Shown here piece after piece: positions 1 to 8,754 of a DNA stretch of 52,040 bases (within the stretch, counting starts at the first letter, position 1; the number at the start of each line of letters is the position of its first letter). The translations under genes were made by a program, and so were the position numbers. The stretch is from Lachnospiraceae bacterium UBA7182 (lineage in GTDB: Bacteria; Bacillota; Clostridia; Lachnospirales; Lachnospiraceae). The notes beneath the pieces were generated by a model, which had not been told where the DNA came from, ran no database searches, and worked only from the letters and a program-made list of their open reading frames with translations. The DNA lies in assembly GCA_002491115.1 (NCBI GenBank), contig DKVI01000070.1, positions 1 to 52,040 of the forward strand, written 5' to 3'.

Positions 1-86
1 ATTGTATTTTAAGCATTATTTTATCCGGAATAAAATCTAACGTTCTTATAATTTGTATACGTTTTTTTTGATTCTTAAATAATTTT

Positions 87-1187
87 TTATAATCCACTTT
101 TAGCCTCCAGCACATCTATATATGTATTTATTACAATATTTCTATCAAATTCGTTCACCATTTTTTTTCTGCCATTCAAACCCATTATTTGTCGCTTCAT
201 ATTATCCAGATTCATAAATTTTTGTACACTGCTAATTAACTGTTCTCTATTTTTCTCTTCAAAAACAAATCCTGTCACACCATCTTCTACTGTCTCTCTA
301 CACCCAGCACGATCTGTTGTAATAATAGGCCTTCCACAAGCCGCACTTTCTAATAAAACATTTGAAATCCCCTCCGGATAATAGGACGGATGAATGGTAC
401 AATGCGCTTTTTCTAAATAAATCCTTGTATCCTGCACCATACCATGGTACTGTATGATCCCCCTGTCTTGATAATCTCTCAACTTATCAATATACTCCCC
501 ATCACATGGTCCCAACACATGAAAAACAGTATTGGGGTATTCAGATTTAATTTGAGTAGCTGCCGCTAGATATTCTTCAATTCCTTTTTCTTTCATAATT
601 CTCGCAATAAATAAAAATTCTACTCCATTTTTATCATCAGGATAATCCATCAAATACCATCGATCTATATTCACACCTGATCCAGGTATTAATTTCCACT
701 TTCCATGAATCATGTGGTGTTTCTGAAAAAATTTCAAATTCTCTGTATTTTGGAAGAATAAACATTTTGCATTTTTAGCCGCTTTTCGATATATGTATAT
801 CATAAATTTCTGGAATATGCTCTTATATTCTACTGCTGTTCCTAATCCGGAAATGTTCATCAAATATGGTATCTTCATTTTTCCAGCCAAAATGCCTGCA
901 TATATATTAACTTTTGTAGTATAAGTAAGAATTATATCTGGTTTGATTTGATTAAATATTTTTTTATAATCTATAATTAGTTTTAAATCTCGTAATGGAT
1001 TTTTCCCACGTTTATCAATTTCTATCGGAATAAACTTACATCCCATGGAAATCATTGCATCTACTTTTTTACCATAAGGAAGACATATATATACTTCATG
1101 TTTTTCACAAATTAAACGTTCTACCAGTTCAATTCGGAAATTGTATAGTACAAAATCCCTGTTTACTAAAAACAATACTTTCATCAT
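87..1187 (-). CDS. Glycosyltransferase family 4
   Basis: A 366-residue retaining GT-B glycosyltransferase, probably adding a sugar to a lipid-linked exopolysaccharide repeat unit at the cytoplasmic membrane face. The N-terminal strand KVLFLVNRDF, the central PGSGVNIDRW and the nucleotide-sugar motif PEGISNVLLE (two Glu eight residues apart, about 272 and 280) are typical of GT4. The ATG at 1187 is chosen because a GCAGGTG-like ribosome site precedes it; the frame also allows a TTG ten codons earlier without one. The gene is much more AT-rich than its neighbours, as variable polysaccharide glycosyltransferases often are. Acceptor and sugar cannot be told. Further operon genes probably continue left of the window. 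Confidence 0.88.
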   Translation of the reverse strand: MMKVLFLVNRDFVLYNFRIELVERLICEKHEVYICLPYGKKVDAMISMGCKFIPIEIDKRGKNPLRDLKLIIDYKKIFNQIKPDIILTYTTKVNIYAGILAGKMKIPYLMNISGLGTAVEYKSIFQKFMIYIYRKAAKNAKCLFFQNTENLKFFQKHHMIHGKWKLIPGSGVNIDRWYLMDYPDDKNGVEFLFIARIMKEKGIEEYLAAATQIKSEYPNTVFHVLGPCDGEYIDKLRDYQDRGIIQYHGMVQDTRIYLEKAHCTIHPSYYPEGISNVLLESAACGRPIITTDRAGCRETVEDGVTGFVFEEKNREQLISSVQKFMNLDNMKRQIMGLNGRKKMVNEFDRNIVINTYIDVLEAKSGL

Positions 1188-1247
1188 TTGCACCTGCTTT
1201 TTTGTTATTCTCCACAAAAAAAGAAGCCTTTCGACTCCTTTATTTTT

Positions 1248-1616
1248 TTATATCCACCCTATTTCCTTAGCCACATCCTTAAATACATCCCGTATTTCTT
1301 CATTCGGTATGTAAACTTCTTTCTCGTCTTTGTCACACACCAAACATCCCGCAACTATAAAATCTTTAGTCATAAATAATACGCCATCCTCACATATATC
1401 AGGGTCCTGATAAAAGACACTAACGCCATTATCATTCAGTTTTAAAGCTTTTCTTACATCTTCTGTATTTCGTATATCAGATATGCAGATAATTCTGCCT
1501 CCTTCTCTTTCATCATAAGTATCAAGATAGATCCATAACCCGTAGATAGCGTCCAGCTCTTCGTATTTTACATGCATTCCTACTTTCAGTTCATCAACGC
1601 TATACTGTTTTAACAT
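1248..1616 (-). CDS. Small protein sharing a segment with the neighbouring AAA-ATPases
   Basis: A 122-residue protein of unknown function. The ATG at 1616 follows a GGGGAGG ribosome site and overlaps the preceding ATPase stop by 7 bases, so translation is probably coupled. The first ~90 residues (MLKQYSVDELKVGMHVKYEE onward) are not a family I recognise. The last ~30 residues (CDKDEKEVYIPNEEIRDVFK) closely resemble the internal linker of the three adjacent ATPases, for example YDKEAEEVYIPNKEVRMVFK. It may be a remnant of a fourth copy fused to another domain, or a purpose-built partner. No signal peptide or membrane segment is visible. Confidence 0.7.
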   Translation of the reverse strand: MLKQYSVDELKVGMHVKYEELDAIYGLWIYLDTYDEREGGRIICISDIRNTEDVRKALKLNDNGVSVFYQDPDICEDGVLFMTKDFIVAGCLVCDKDEKEVYIPNEEIRDVFKDVAKEIGWI

Positions 1617-3226
1617 GACGAAACCTCCCCAAGCTGTATCTGCTTTTTCCTCTCCCACTCCTCGATCACACAGCCATGCGTCTTACTGTCCTTATCATAA
1701 TTGATCCCCACCAGCAGCATTTTCCCCCGATACTCTTTCAAAGCTTCAGGATACTGCCTCTCTTTGATCTGTTCGATGGCACTTATTGGCGTTTTATCGT
1801 ATTTTAACTCTACCACCATCGCCGGTTTATCGGAGCATTTCCGGGGAAGGAACACAATATCCGCATAACCCTTTCCCGCAGGCATCTCGCGAATCAGGGT
1901 ATATTCATTGAGAGCGTTATAATATGCCAGTGTAATCACACAGCTTAGAGCGTTTTCATTATTATATTGCAGAATCGACGTATTTGCCATATGCACTTCA
2001 TTGATTCCCCGGGCCACCGCATCTGCATCTTTTTCCCAAGTAGCCTGCAGCAATTGGTTTGACTTTTCGATTGCCTGTATGACGGGCGTCCACTCTGTCA
2101 GTTTTACCGCATTTTTAAAGACCATGCGGACTTCTTTATTCGGTATATAGACTTCCTCCGCCTCTTTATCATAAGCCAGATATCCCAGATGAATCAGCAC
2201 GGTCAACACATCATCCCTGCTCCTGAAGCTTGTCATATCGTTTTCAAAGGTTTCTGTGTCCACTTTACATCTTCCACCTGCAATCATCTGCACGACCGAA
2301 TCCCGCAAGCCGTCAAAATTCATACAGATATAGTCTTTTAAAACCGTATAGGTATTACTGCCTGTCCAGTAGCTGTTGTAATCCCCGTCGATCATGGCGT
2401 TGACTACAGAGTTGGGATTATACACATGTTTTACGTTTTTAAAGGAATATCCGTCATACCACCAGGCAGCTTCGGAAAAATCCATGTCATATCTCTGGCA
2501 GAGTTCTTTTACTTCCTCTTCTGTAAAGCCGATATATTCGGAAAGCCTTGCAGGATTGATCATGGTAAGCTGTTTAAAGTTGTTCAGGGCAGATTCACTG
2601 TTATATTTCTTAATAGGAAGGATTCCTGTCAGATATGCAAGCCGCACAAAATCTTTTGACTGTTCTCCTTTAAAAAGCCCTCTAAGCAGGCTGATATATG
2701 CTTCCTGCGCCTTCTGATTGAATTTATCCTCTCTGAAGATCATATCCCATTCATCGATGATAATGACAAATCCGGCTCCGGTTTCATAATGAAGTTTGGA
2801 CAATGCAAAGGGCAGTATCGTATCTTCATCTGTTAAAATTCCTGGATAGACCGTTTTCAATTCATCAATCACACATTTCTGCATAAACGATACTGTTTTT
2901 AAAGAATCCTGAATCTGGCTTTGTAAATAAGCCAGATCCAGATGAATCACATCATACCGATTCAGATATTTCTCAAAAGATCCGGACTGTGCAATCCTCA
3001 GGCCTTCAAATAATTCCCTGGAATCGCAGTCTTTCCCGTAATATGCCGACAGCATTCCCGCGGTCATCGACTTGCCAAACCGCCTCGGCCTGCTGTTGCA
3101 TACAAAACGCTGTTCAGTATCTACAACAGAATTGGTATATTCCAGTAATCCTGTCTTATCTACATAGATTTCTGATTCCTTCGCCCGTTTAAAACTCGCG
3201 CTGCCCCGGTTCACATACTGTCCCAT
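1610..3226 (-). CDS. AAA-ATPase_like / PD-(D/E)XK nuclease protein, copy 1
   Basis: A 538-residue protein with an N-terminal AAA-ATPase_like domain (PF09820 type) and a C-terminal PD-(D/E)XK nuclease-like domain (PF08011 type). The P-loop is SRPRRFGKSM (about 45-54), Walker B is FVIIIDEWD (153-161), and the nuclease core is YADIVF followed by VVELKYDK (454-478), giving the D...ExK signature. The family is common in anaerobic Bacteroidetes and Clostridia and its biological role is unknown. It is third in a tandem of paralogues, 21 bases after copy 2, and has 11 extra C-terminal residues compared with the others. Start MGQYVNRG matches the paralogues. Confidence 0.9.
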   Translation of the reverse strand: MGQYVNRGSASFKRAKESEIYVDKTGLLEYTNSVVDTEQRFVCNSRPRRFGKSMTAGMLSAYYGKDCDSRELFEGLRIAQSGSFEKYLNRYDVIHLDLAYLQSQIQDSLKTVSFMQKCVIDELKTVYPGILTDEDTILPFALSKLHYETGAGFVIIIDEWDMIFREDKFNQKAQEAYISLLRGLFKGEQSKDFVRLAYLTGILPIKKYNSESALNNFKQLTMINPARLSEYIGFTEEEVKELCQRYDMDFSEAAWWYDGYSFKNVKHVYNPNSVVNAMIDGDYNSYWTGSNTYTVLKDYICMNFDGLRDSVVQMIAGGRCKVDTETFENDMTSFRSRDDVLTVLIHLGYLAYDKEAEEVYIPNKEVRMVFKNAVKLTEWTPVIQAIEKSNQLLQATWEKDADAVARGINEVHMANTSILQYNNENALSCVITLAYYNALNEYTLIREMPAGKGYADIVFLPRKCSDKPAMVVELKYDKTPISAIEQIKERQYPEALKEYRGKMLLVGINYDKDSKTHGCVIEEWERKKQIQLGEVSSC

Positions 3227-3247
3227 AACATCCCGACTTCCCTTCCG

Positions 3248-4831
3248 CTATGCCATCACCGACTCTTCAATCACACAAAAATGTTCTTTACTTTCTTTGT
3301 CATAATTAATTCCCACCAACAAAAGTCTCCCCTGATATTCTCTCAAAGCCTCCGGATACTGCCTCTCTTTGATCTGTTCAATCGCACTTTCCGGCGTTTT
3401 ATCGTATTTCAGTTCCACCACCATCGCCGGTTTGTCGGAGCATTTCCGGGGGAGGAACACAATATCTGCATACCCTTTTCCTGCAGGCATCTCACGGATC
3501 AGAGTATATTCATTGACAGCGTTATAATATGCCAGTGTAATCACACAGCTTAAGGCATTTTCGTTATTGTAAGAAAGGATCGATGTGTTTGCCATGTGTA
3601 CCTGATCAACACCTTTGGCGACTGTAACAGCATCTTTCTCCCAGGTGGCACGAAGCAGACGGTCGGAAGCCTGGACGGCCTCGATCACCGGAGTCCAGTC
3701 ATTATCTTCGATCGCGTCACGATATGCGGTACGAACTTCCGCATTTGGAATATACGCCTCTTTTGTATTTTTATCATATGCCAGATACCCCAGATGGATC
3801 AGGATCGTCAGCACATCGTCTTTGCGCTTTATACTGACCAGATCATTTTTGAATCGGTCTACATTCACTTTGCACCGCCCGCCTGCAAACATCTGCACAA
3901 CCATGTCTTTCAGGCCATCGAAATTCATGTTAATATAAGCCTGTAATTTATCATACTCTGACGTACCTGTCCAGTAGTTTTCAATCTCTCTGCAATGAAC
4001 TGCTTCTGCCACCGCCTGCGGGTTGTACACATGCAGTTCTTTCCCCAGGCAGTATCCGTCATACCAGTGCTTCATTTCTTCAAAATCCATCTGATAGTTC
4101 CGGCACAGATCCATTACTTCCGCTTCTGTAAATCCAATATATTCAGCCAGCCGACTTGGGCGTATCATGGTAAATTCAGTAAAATTGTTAAGCGTCGATT
4201 CAGTACTGTATTTTTTTACAGGAAAAATTCCTGTCAGATAAGCCAGACGAACGAAATCTTTCGACTGTTCTCCCTTAAAAAGTCCCCGCAAAAGCCGCAT
4301 ATATGCTTCCTGCGCCTTCTGGTTGAACTTATCCTCCCGAAAGATTATATCCCACTCATCAATGATAATGACAAATCCGGCTCCTGTTTCATAATGAAGT
4401 TTGGACAGTGCAAAGGGCAGCATCGTGTCCTCATCTGTCAAGATTCCAGGGTAGATCGTTTTCAGTTCATCAATGACACATTCCTGCATAAATGATATTG
4501 TTTTTAAAGAATCTTTCATTTGGCTTTGTAAATAAGCCAGATCCAGATGAATCACATCATATTGGTTCAGATATTTTCCAAAAGATCCGGACTGTGCAAT
4601 TTTCAGGCCTTCAAATACTACCCTGGAATCACAGTCTTTCCCATAGTATGCAGACAGCATTCCCGCGGTCATCGACTTGCCAAACCGCCTCGGCCTGCTG
4701 TTGCATATAAAACGCTGCTCGGTATCTATAACGGAATTGGTATATTCCAGCAATCCTGTCTTATCTACGTAAATCTCTGATTCCATGGCGCTTTTAAAGC
4801 TTGCGCTTCCCCGGTTCACATATTGTCCCAC
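3248..4831 (-). CDS. AAA-ATPase_like / PD-(D/E)XK nuclease protein, copy 2 (mosaic)
   Basis: A 527-residue paralogue with the same P-loop (RPRRFGKSM), Walker B (IIIDEWD) and nuclease motif (VVELKYDK) at identical positions. I place the start at GTG 4831: an AAGGAG site lies nine bases upstream and the residues VGQYVNRG then align exactly with copies 1 and 3. An ATG three codons earlier directly abuts that ribosome site. Residues 1 to about 200 are nearly those of copy 1, while from NNFTEFTM onward the protein is nearly copy 3, so this gene looks like a recombinant of its two neighbours. Gap to copy 3 is 19 bases; all three are probably cotranscribed. Confidence 0.9.
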   Translation of the reverse strand: MGQYVNRGSASFKSAMESEIYVDKTGLLEYTNSVIDTEQRFICNSRPRRFGKSMTAGMLSAYYGKDCDSRVVFEGLKIAQSGSFGKYLNQYDVIHLDLAYLQSQMKDSLKTISFMQECVIDELKTIYPGILTDEDTMLPFALSKLHYETGAGFVIIIDEWDIIFREDKFNQKAQEAYMRLLRGLFKGEQSKDFVRLAYLTGIFPVKKYSTESTLNNFTEFTMIRPSRLAEYIGFTEAEVMDLCRNYQMDFEEMKHWYDGYCLGKELHVYNPQAVAEAVHCREIENYWTGTSEYDKLQAYINMNFDGLKDMVVQMFAGGRCKVNVDRFKNDLVSIKRKDDVLTILIHLGYLAYDKNTKEAYIPNAEVRTAYRDAIEDNDWTPVIEAVQASDRLLRATWEKDAVTVAKGVDQVHMANTSILSYNNENALSCVITLAYYNAVNEYTLIREMPAGKGYADIVFLPRKCSDKPAMVVELKYDKTPESAIEQIKERQYPEALREYQGRLLLVGINYDKESKEHFCVIEESVMA

Positions 4832-4850
4832 AAAATCCATCTCCTTTCCG

Positions 4851-6434
4851 CTATGCCTTCTCCCACCCCTCAATCACACAATCATGCGTCTTACTTTCCT
4901 TATCATAATTGATCCCCACCAGCAGCATCTTCCCCCGATACTCTTTCAAAGCCTCGGGATACTGCCTTTCTTTGATCTGTTCCATAGCGCTTTCCGGCGT
5001 TTTATCATATTTCAGTTCCACCACCAGTGCCGGTTTGTCGGAACATTTCCGAGGCAGGAATACGATATCCGCATACCCTTTTCCCGCGGGCATCTCACGG
5101 ATCAGAGTGTATTCATTGACAGCGTTATAATAAGCCAGTGTAATCACACAGCTTAAGGCATTTTCATTATTATAGGAAAGGATGGAAGTATTCGCCATGT
5201 GTACCTGCTCAATACCTCTGGCGACTGCGTCGGCGTCTTTCTCCCATGTTGCGCGGAGCAGACGGTCGGAAGCCTGGACGGCCTCGATCACCGGGGTCCA
5301 GCCGTTATCTTCGATGGCGTCATAATATACGCTGCGGACTTCCTCGTTGGGAATATACGCCTCTTTTGTATTTTTATCATATGCCAGATATCCCAAATGG
5401 ATCAGGATCGTCAGCACATCATCTTTACGCTTTATACTGACCAGATCATTTTTGAACCGGTCTACATTCACTTTGCACCGCCCGCCTGCGAACATCTGCA
5501 CAACCATGTCTTTCAGACCGTCGAAATTCATGTTAATGTAAGCCTGCAATTTATCATATTCTGACGTGCCTGTCCAATAATTCTCAATCTCTCTGCAATG
5601 AATTGCTTCTATCACGGCCTGCGGATTATACACATGCAGCTCTTTCCCCAGGCAGTATCCGTCGTACCAGTGCTTCATTTCTTCAAAATTCATCCGGTAT
5701 TTCCGGCACAGCCCGATCACTTCTGCTTCTGTAAACCCGACATATTCCGCCAGCCGGCTTGGACGTACCATGGTAAATTCTGTGAAATTATTGAGCATCG
5801 ACTCATTGCTGTATTTTTTTACAGGCAAAATTCCGGTCATATAGGCAAGTTTGATACATTCCCTGGAACGGTCGTTTTTGAAAAGAGCGCGCAAAAATTC
5901 CAGATATGCTTTGTGGGCGCCGGTATTGTATTTTTCCTGTCTGAACACATCATCCCACTCGTCAATTACAACGATAAACCTGCTTCCTGTTTTCTCGTAA
6001 ACTTTAAAAAGCGCCGCAGGAAGGAGCCTGTCTTCCTCTTTCAGTATGTTGGGATATCGTTCGTTTAATTCTTCAATCACATTTTTATGAATGGAATGAA
6101 TGGTTTCTTTAAAATTTTTATTTTCCGACCTGATCTCTGCCATGTCCAGATAAATCACGTCATACCGGTTCAGGTGTTTTTCAAAAGAATCAGATTTTGC
6201 AATCTCCAGTCCTTCAAATAATTCCCTGGAATCACAGCCTTTTGCGTAATACGCCGATATCATACTCGCAGCCATTGTCTTGCCAAATCTTCTTGGCCTG
6301 CTGTTGCATATAAAACGCTGTTCCGTATCCAGGACGGCATTCGTGTATTCCAGCAGTCCCGTCTTATCCACATAGATCTTTGATTCCCTTGCGTTCTTAA
6401 AATTCCTGTTGCTCCGGTTTATATACGCGCCCAT
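4851..6434 (-). CDS. AAA-ATPase_like / PD-(D/E)XK nuclease protein, copy 3
   Basis: A 527-residue protein of the same two-domain architecture and first of the tandem. The P-loop reads RPRRFGKTM, Walker B VVIDEWD, and the nuclease motif VVELKYDK ends at residue 478, in register with the other copies. The N-terminal 200 residues are clearly diverged from copies 1 and 2, for example IYLDMAEIRSENKN in place of IHLDLAYLQSQ, while the rest is almost identical to copy 2. An AAAGGAGG ribosome site precedes the ATG by about ten bases, and a consensus promoter lies at 6466-6494, so the set can be expressed apart from the polysaccharide operon. Confidence 0.9.
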   Translation of the reverse strand: MGAYINRSNRNFKNARESKIYVDKTGLLEYTNAVLDTEQRFICNSRPRRFGKTMAASMISAYYAKGCDSRELFEGLEIAKSDSFEKHLNRYDVIYLDMAEIRSENKNFKETIHSIHKNVIEELNERYPNILKEEDRLLPAALFKVYEKTGSRFIVVIDEWDDVFRQEKYNTGAHKAYLEFLRALFKNDRSRECIKLAYMTGILPVKKYSNESMLNNFTEFTMVRPSRLAEYVGFTEAEVIGLCRKYRMNFEEMKHWYDGYCLGKELHVYNPQAVIEAIHCREIENYWTGTSEYDKLQAYINMNFDGLKDMVVQMFAGGRCKVNVDRFKNDLVSIKRKDDVLTILIHLGYLAYDKNTKEAYIPNEEVRSVYYDAIEDNGWTPVIEAVQASDRLLRATWEKDADAVARGIEQVHMANTSILSYNNENALSCVITLAYYNAVNEYTLIREMPAGKGYADIVFLPRKCSDKPALVVELKYDKTPESAMEQIKERQYPEALKEYRGKMLLVGINYDKESKTHDCVIEGWEKA

Positions 6435-6465
6435 TTACATCCCGCCTCCTTTCCTTCATGCCTCA

Positions 6466-6494
6466 ATTATACTATCAAGCCACAAAGTTGGCAA
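6466..6494 (-). promoter_or_regulatory. Promoter for the AAA-ATPase tandem
   Basis: On the minus strand TTGCCA (6489-6494) and TATAAT (6466-6471) are separated by exactly 17 bases, about 30 bases ahead of the copy 3 start. It lies in the short gap after loaP, so the ATPase group has its own sigma-A type promoter inside the larger operon. Confidence 0.65.
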
Positions 6495-6501
6495 CCGGAT
6501 G

Positions 6502-7011
6502 TCACATCTCTTTTCTCAGCACCTCCACCCCCACCTGTGTTTCCACGGTTCTTCCCATCATCTGAATCTCCAGCCATGCCACCCTCTTATGGCGGTCCAC
6601 TTTCCGGATATAACCTTCCAGCCCTTTTAAGGGTCCGTCGGTGATGACGGTCTTTCCTTCCTGTATAACGCCCCGGGACATTTCCACCAGCTCATCTTCT
6701 CCTGCAAGCCTGAGGATCAGTTCGGTCTCTTCCTTTGTCAGCGGAACGATCTCCCGGCCGGTGCCGATCAGTTTCGTTAAGCCGATCACGCTTTTCAGGT
6801 TCAGGTACAGCCCTTCCAGCTGATCGCTGATCAGAAACAGATACCCCGGAAACAGAAGCTTCTGTTCCTTATGCCAGGCGCCTTCGTAGCGGCGCATCCT
6901 TTCATAATAGGGAAGACAGCATTTTTCCAGTACAGAAGCGGGAATCTGTTTTTCACACTGGATTCTTATGCTTTCTTCCGTGCCGGTGCGCACCTGTATG
7001 ACATACCACAT
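6502..7011 (-). CDS. loaP: LoaP-type NusG-family antiterminator
   Basis: A 169-residue NusG paralogue with an N-terminal NGN domain (MWYVIQVRTGTEE, then LLFPGYLFLISDQ) and a C-terminal KOW-type segment (DGPLKGLEGYIRKVDRHKR, about 125-145). LoaP proteins bind RNA polymerase and a leader RNA hairpin and promote processive antitermination in long polysaccharide or antibiotic operons of Firmicutes. The ATG at 7011 follows AAAAAGGTGG by about six bases; a GTG three codons earlier overlaps that site. It sits between the priming transferase and the remaining polysaccharide genes, which fits a role in reading through this operon. An ordinary NusG would be beside secE or rplK, and neither is here. Confidence 0.88.
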   Translation of the reverse strand: MWYVIQVRTGTEESIRIQCEKQIPASVLEKCCLPYYERMRRYEGAWHKEQKLLFPGYLFLISDQLEGLYLNLKSVIGLTKLIGTGREIVPLTKEETELILRLAGEDELVEMSRGVIQEGKTVITDGPLKGLEGYIRKVDRHKRVAWLEIQMMGRTVETQVGVEVLRKEM

Positions 7012-7045
7012 TGTATCCACCTTTTTCTTCTGGTATTTCGATCGG

Positions 7046-7196
7046 ACGAAGCATAACTATGGGGTCGCCAGAGACAACGGCATTGATTGCACAATACAAC
7101 ATCTACTTACTTTTGGAGGATGTAAGGTGTTTCGTTGTTGACAGGATGGTGAATTTCACGCCATGCCCCGCACCGGCCCCATGGGTATGCTTCGCC
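7046..7196 (-). other. Structured RNA region with long inverted repeat, upstream of loaP
   Basis: Within the 281-base gap between the sugar transferase and loaP, bases 7046-7069 and 7173-7196 form an imperfect inverted repeat (cores CGAAGCATA and TATGCTTCG, then GGGG and CCCC) that would close a stem of about 20 pairs around ~100 bases. Inside on the minus strand are a GTGA/TCAC hairpin extended by ATG/CAT, an ACAACG/CGTTGT pairing and a nested ACATC/GATGT pairing. A separate CCGGA/TCCGG hairpin lies at 7250-7275. The fold ends about 35 bases before the loaP start. It could be a cis-regulatory RNA, a LoaP recognition element or a small palindromic mobile element. No supported ORF lies in it. 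Confidence 0.5.
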
Positions 7197-7292
7197 ACTC
7201 CGTCCTGGGGGGCGGATTCATCTTTTGTGCGTTATGACTGCTCATTGTTCCGGATGCGGCAGGGCGACAGTCCGGTGTCCTGAACGTTTATC

Positions 7293-8723
7293 TTACTTGG
7301 CGACCTGTTTTATAAGGTCTGCGTCTTTGGGTTCCGATTCGATGGAAACCACTTTTGCCTGTCTGGCTTTCTGGTTCATCGTGCGGCTTTTTTCTTCTGT
7401 AAAACCTTCTGTACTTTCCGGCTGGAAGACCGTGCGGATCGTCAGCATGAGTATCTTTAAATCCAGCAGGAAAGATTTGTTTTCTATGTACATCAGATCC
7501 AGGCGAAGTTTGTCGTAGGCAGAGGTATTGTATTTTCCGAAGATCTGGGCGTAACCGGTGAGGCCGCCTTTGACCTGCATCCGGTAGCCGAACTCCGGCA
7601 CTTCTTTCATATACTGTTCCACATGCTCCACGCGCTCGGGCCTGGGACCTACCAGGCTCATATCGCCTTTTAAAATATTAAAGAGTTGCGGCAGTTCGTC
7701 GATCCGGGTAGCCCGTATCAGTTTTCCCACTTTTGTAATCCGGGGGTCATTGCCCTGGCAGGGGATCACGCCGTATTTTTCCGCGTCCACCACCATGCTT
7801 CTGAATTTCAGGATCTCGAATACTCTGGCGTCTTTGGTACAGCGCTTCTGTTTAAAAAGCACAGGACCGCCGTCTTCCAGCTTGATGGCGGCTGCCGTCA
7901 CCAGCAGAACCGGGGATAGCAGGATGAGAATCAACAGGGAGAACAGAATATCCGTCGTCCTTTTTAACATATCCCCTTCCTGCTTCTCGCTGATATAGTC
8001 GTATTTCATCAACGGCGTATCCAGAAGATGTCTGGGAGAACATCCCTGCAGCAGGATATCAAAGATCCGGGGCGTAAAGTAAAACTGCCTGTGGAGCTTC
8101 ATACAGTAAGTGGCCAGATCGGTCCGCCTGCCGCCTGACAGCTCATACAGCAGTATGGTTCCGTGTCTGCCGATCTCGGCAGTCAGTTCTTCCCACGGCG
8201 TATCCTCGGATACGGTACATTGAATATCAAAAAGATGCGCATATTTCTTTAAAATACGTCCGCAGAAATCTTCTACTTCCTGTCCGCCTGTATCTTTTCC
8301 GTAGATCAGGAGCGTGTTTTTCGGAGACACATGTTCCGTAAAGTATCGTTTGGTCAGATACACGATCAGCGCGGTTCCAAGCGCCTGTCCGGCCACCGCC
8401 AGACATCCGGGCAGGATGCTGATATACTGGTTCCAGACCAGACAGCATTCCACATAGAAGATCAGATCCGCGACTCCAAAAGAGATCACCTGGGAAAAGA
8501 TCGTCTCCCCGATCGAAGAAGACGCGATGCGAAACGCTTTATACAGGCTGCAAAACATATTATAGACGGTAAAAAATAAAAAAATGGTCAGAATCCCGCC
8601 TGCTATATAGTAGGTTTCAAAGTTAAAACGATTGTACCAGGCCAGCCATACGATGGCAAAAGCCCCTGTATTCCACAGTTCCAGCAGCGTCCGCGCCGTG
8701 TTTGTCACATGTTTTTTCTCCAT
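7293..8723 (-). CDS. Polyprenyl glycosylphosphotransferase (priming sugar transferase)
   Basis: A 476-residue membrane enzyme that starts exopolysaccharide synthesis by transferring a sugar-1-phosphate from a nucleotide sugar to undecaprenyl phosphate. The N-terminal half has about four to five hydrophobic segments and a soluble CoA-binding-like region. The C-terminal bacterial sugar transferase domain runs from KRTTDILFSLLIL (about 264) through LFKQKRCTKD, EILKFRSM, RATRIDELPQLFNILKGDMS and LVGPRPE to GLTGYAQIFGKYNT. The motifs KFRSM, DELPQ and GPRPE are those of the WbaP/CpsE family. It follows the kinase by 31 bases. The sugar transferred cannot be read from sequence. Confidence 0.93.
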   Translation of the reverse strand: MEKKHVTNTARTLLELWNTGAFAIVWLAWYNRFNFETYYIAGGILTIFLFFTVYNMFCSLYKAFRIASSSIGETIFSQVISFGVADLIFYVECCLVWNQYISILPGCLAVAGQALGTALIVYLTKRYFTEHVSPKNTLLIYGKDTGGQEVEDFCGRILKKYAHLFDIQCTVSEDTPWEELTAEIGRHGTILLYELSGGRRTDLATYCMKLHRQFYFTPRIFDILLQGCSPRHLLDTPLMKYDYISEKQEGDMLKRTTDILFSLLILILLSPVLLVTAAAIKLEDGGPVLFKQKRCTKDARVFEILKFRSMVVDAEKYGVIPCQGNDPRITKVGKLIRATRIDELPQLFNILKGDMSLVGPRPERVEHVEQYMKEVPEFGYRMQVKGGLTGYAQIFGKYNTSAYDKLRLDLMYIENKSFLLDLKILMLTIRTVFQPESTEGFTEEKSRTMNQKARQAKVVSIESEPKDADLIKQVAK

Positions 8724-8754
8724 AACCTTTATGCTCCTGTATGCCTGTTACAGG

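Noticed and set aside
14..16. Possible start codon of the next minus-strand gene at the left edge
   Set aside because: Only five codons are visible and no clear ribosome site precedes it, so it cannot be supported.
3281..6068. Several repeated plus-strand ORFs opposite the ATPase tandem
   Set aside because: They repeat only because the minus-strand genes are paralogues; no start signals.
7011..7283. 90-codon plus-strand ORF across the loaP upstream gap
   Set aside because: It begins inside loaP, has no ribosome site, and its protein looks low in order; the gap is better explained by RNA structure.
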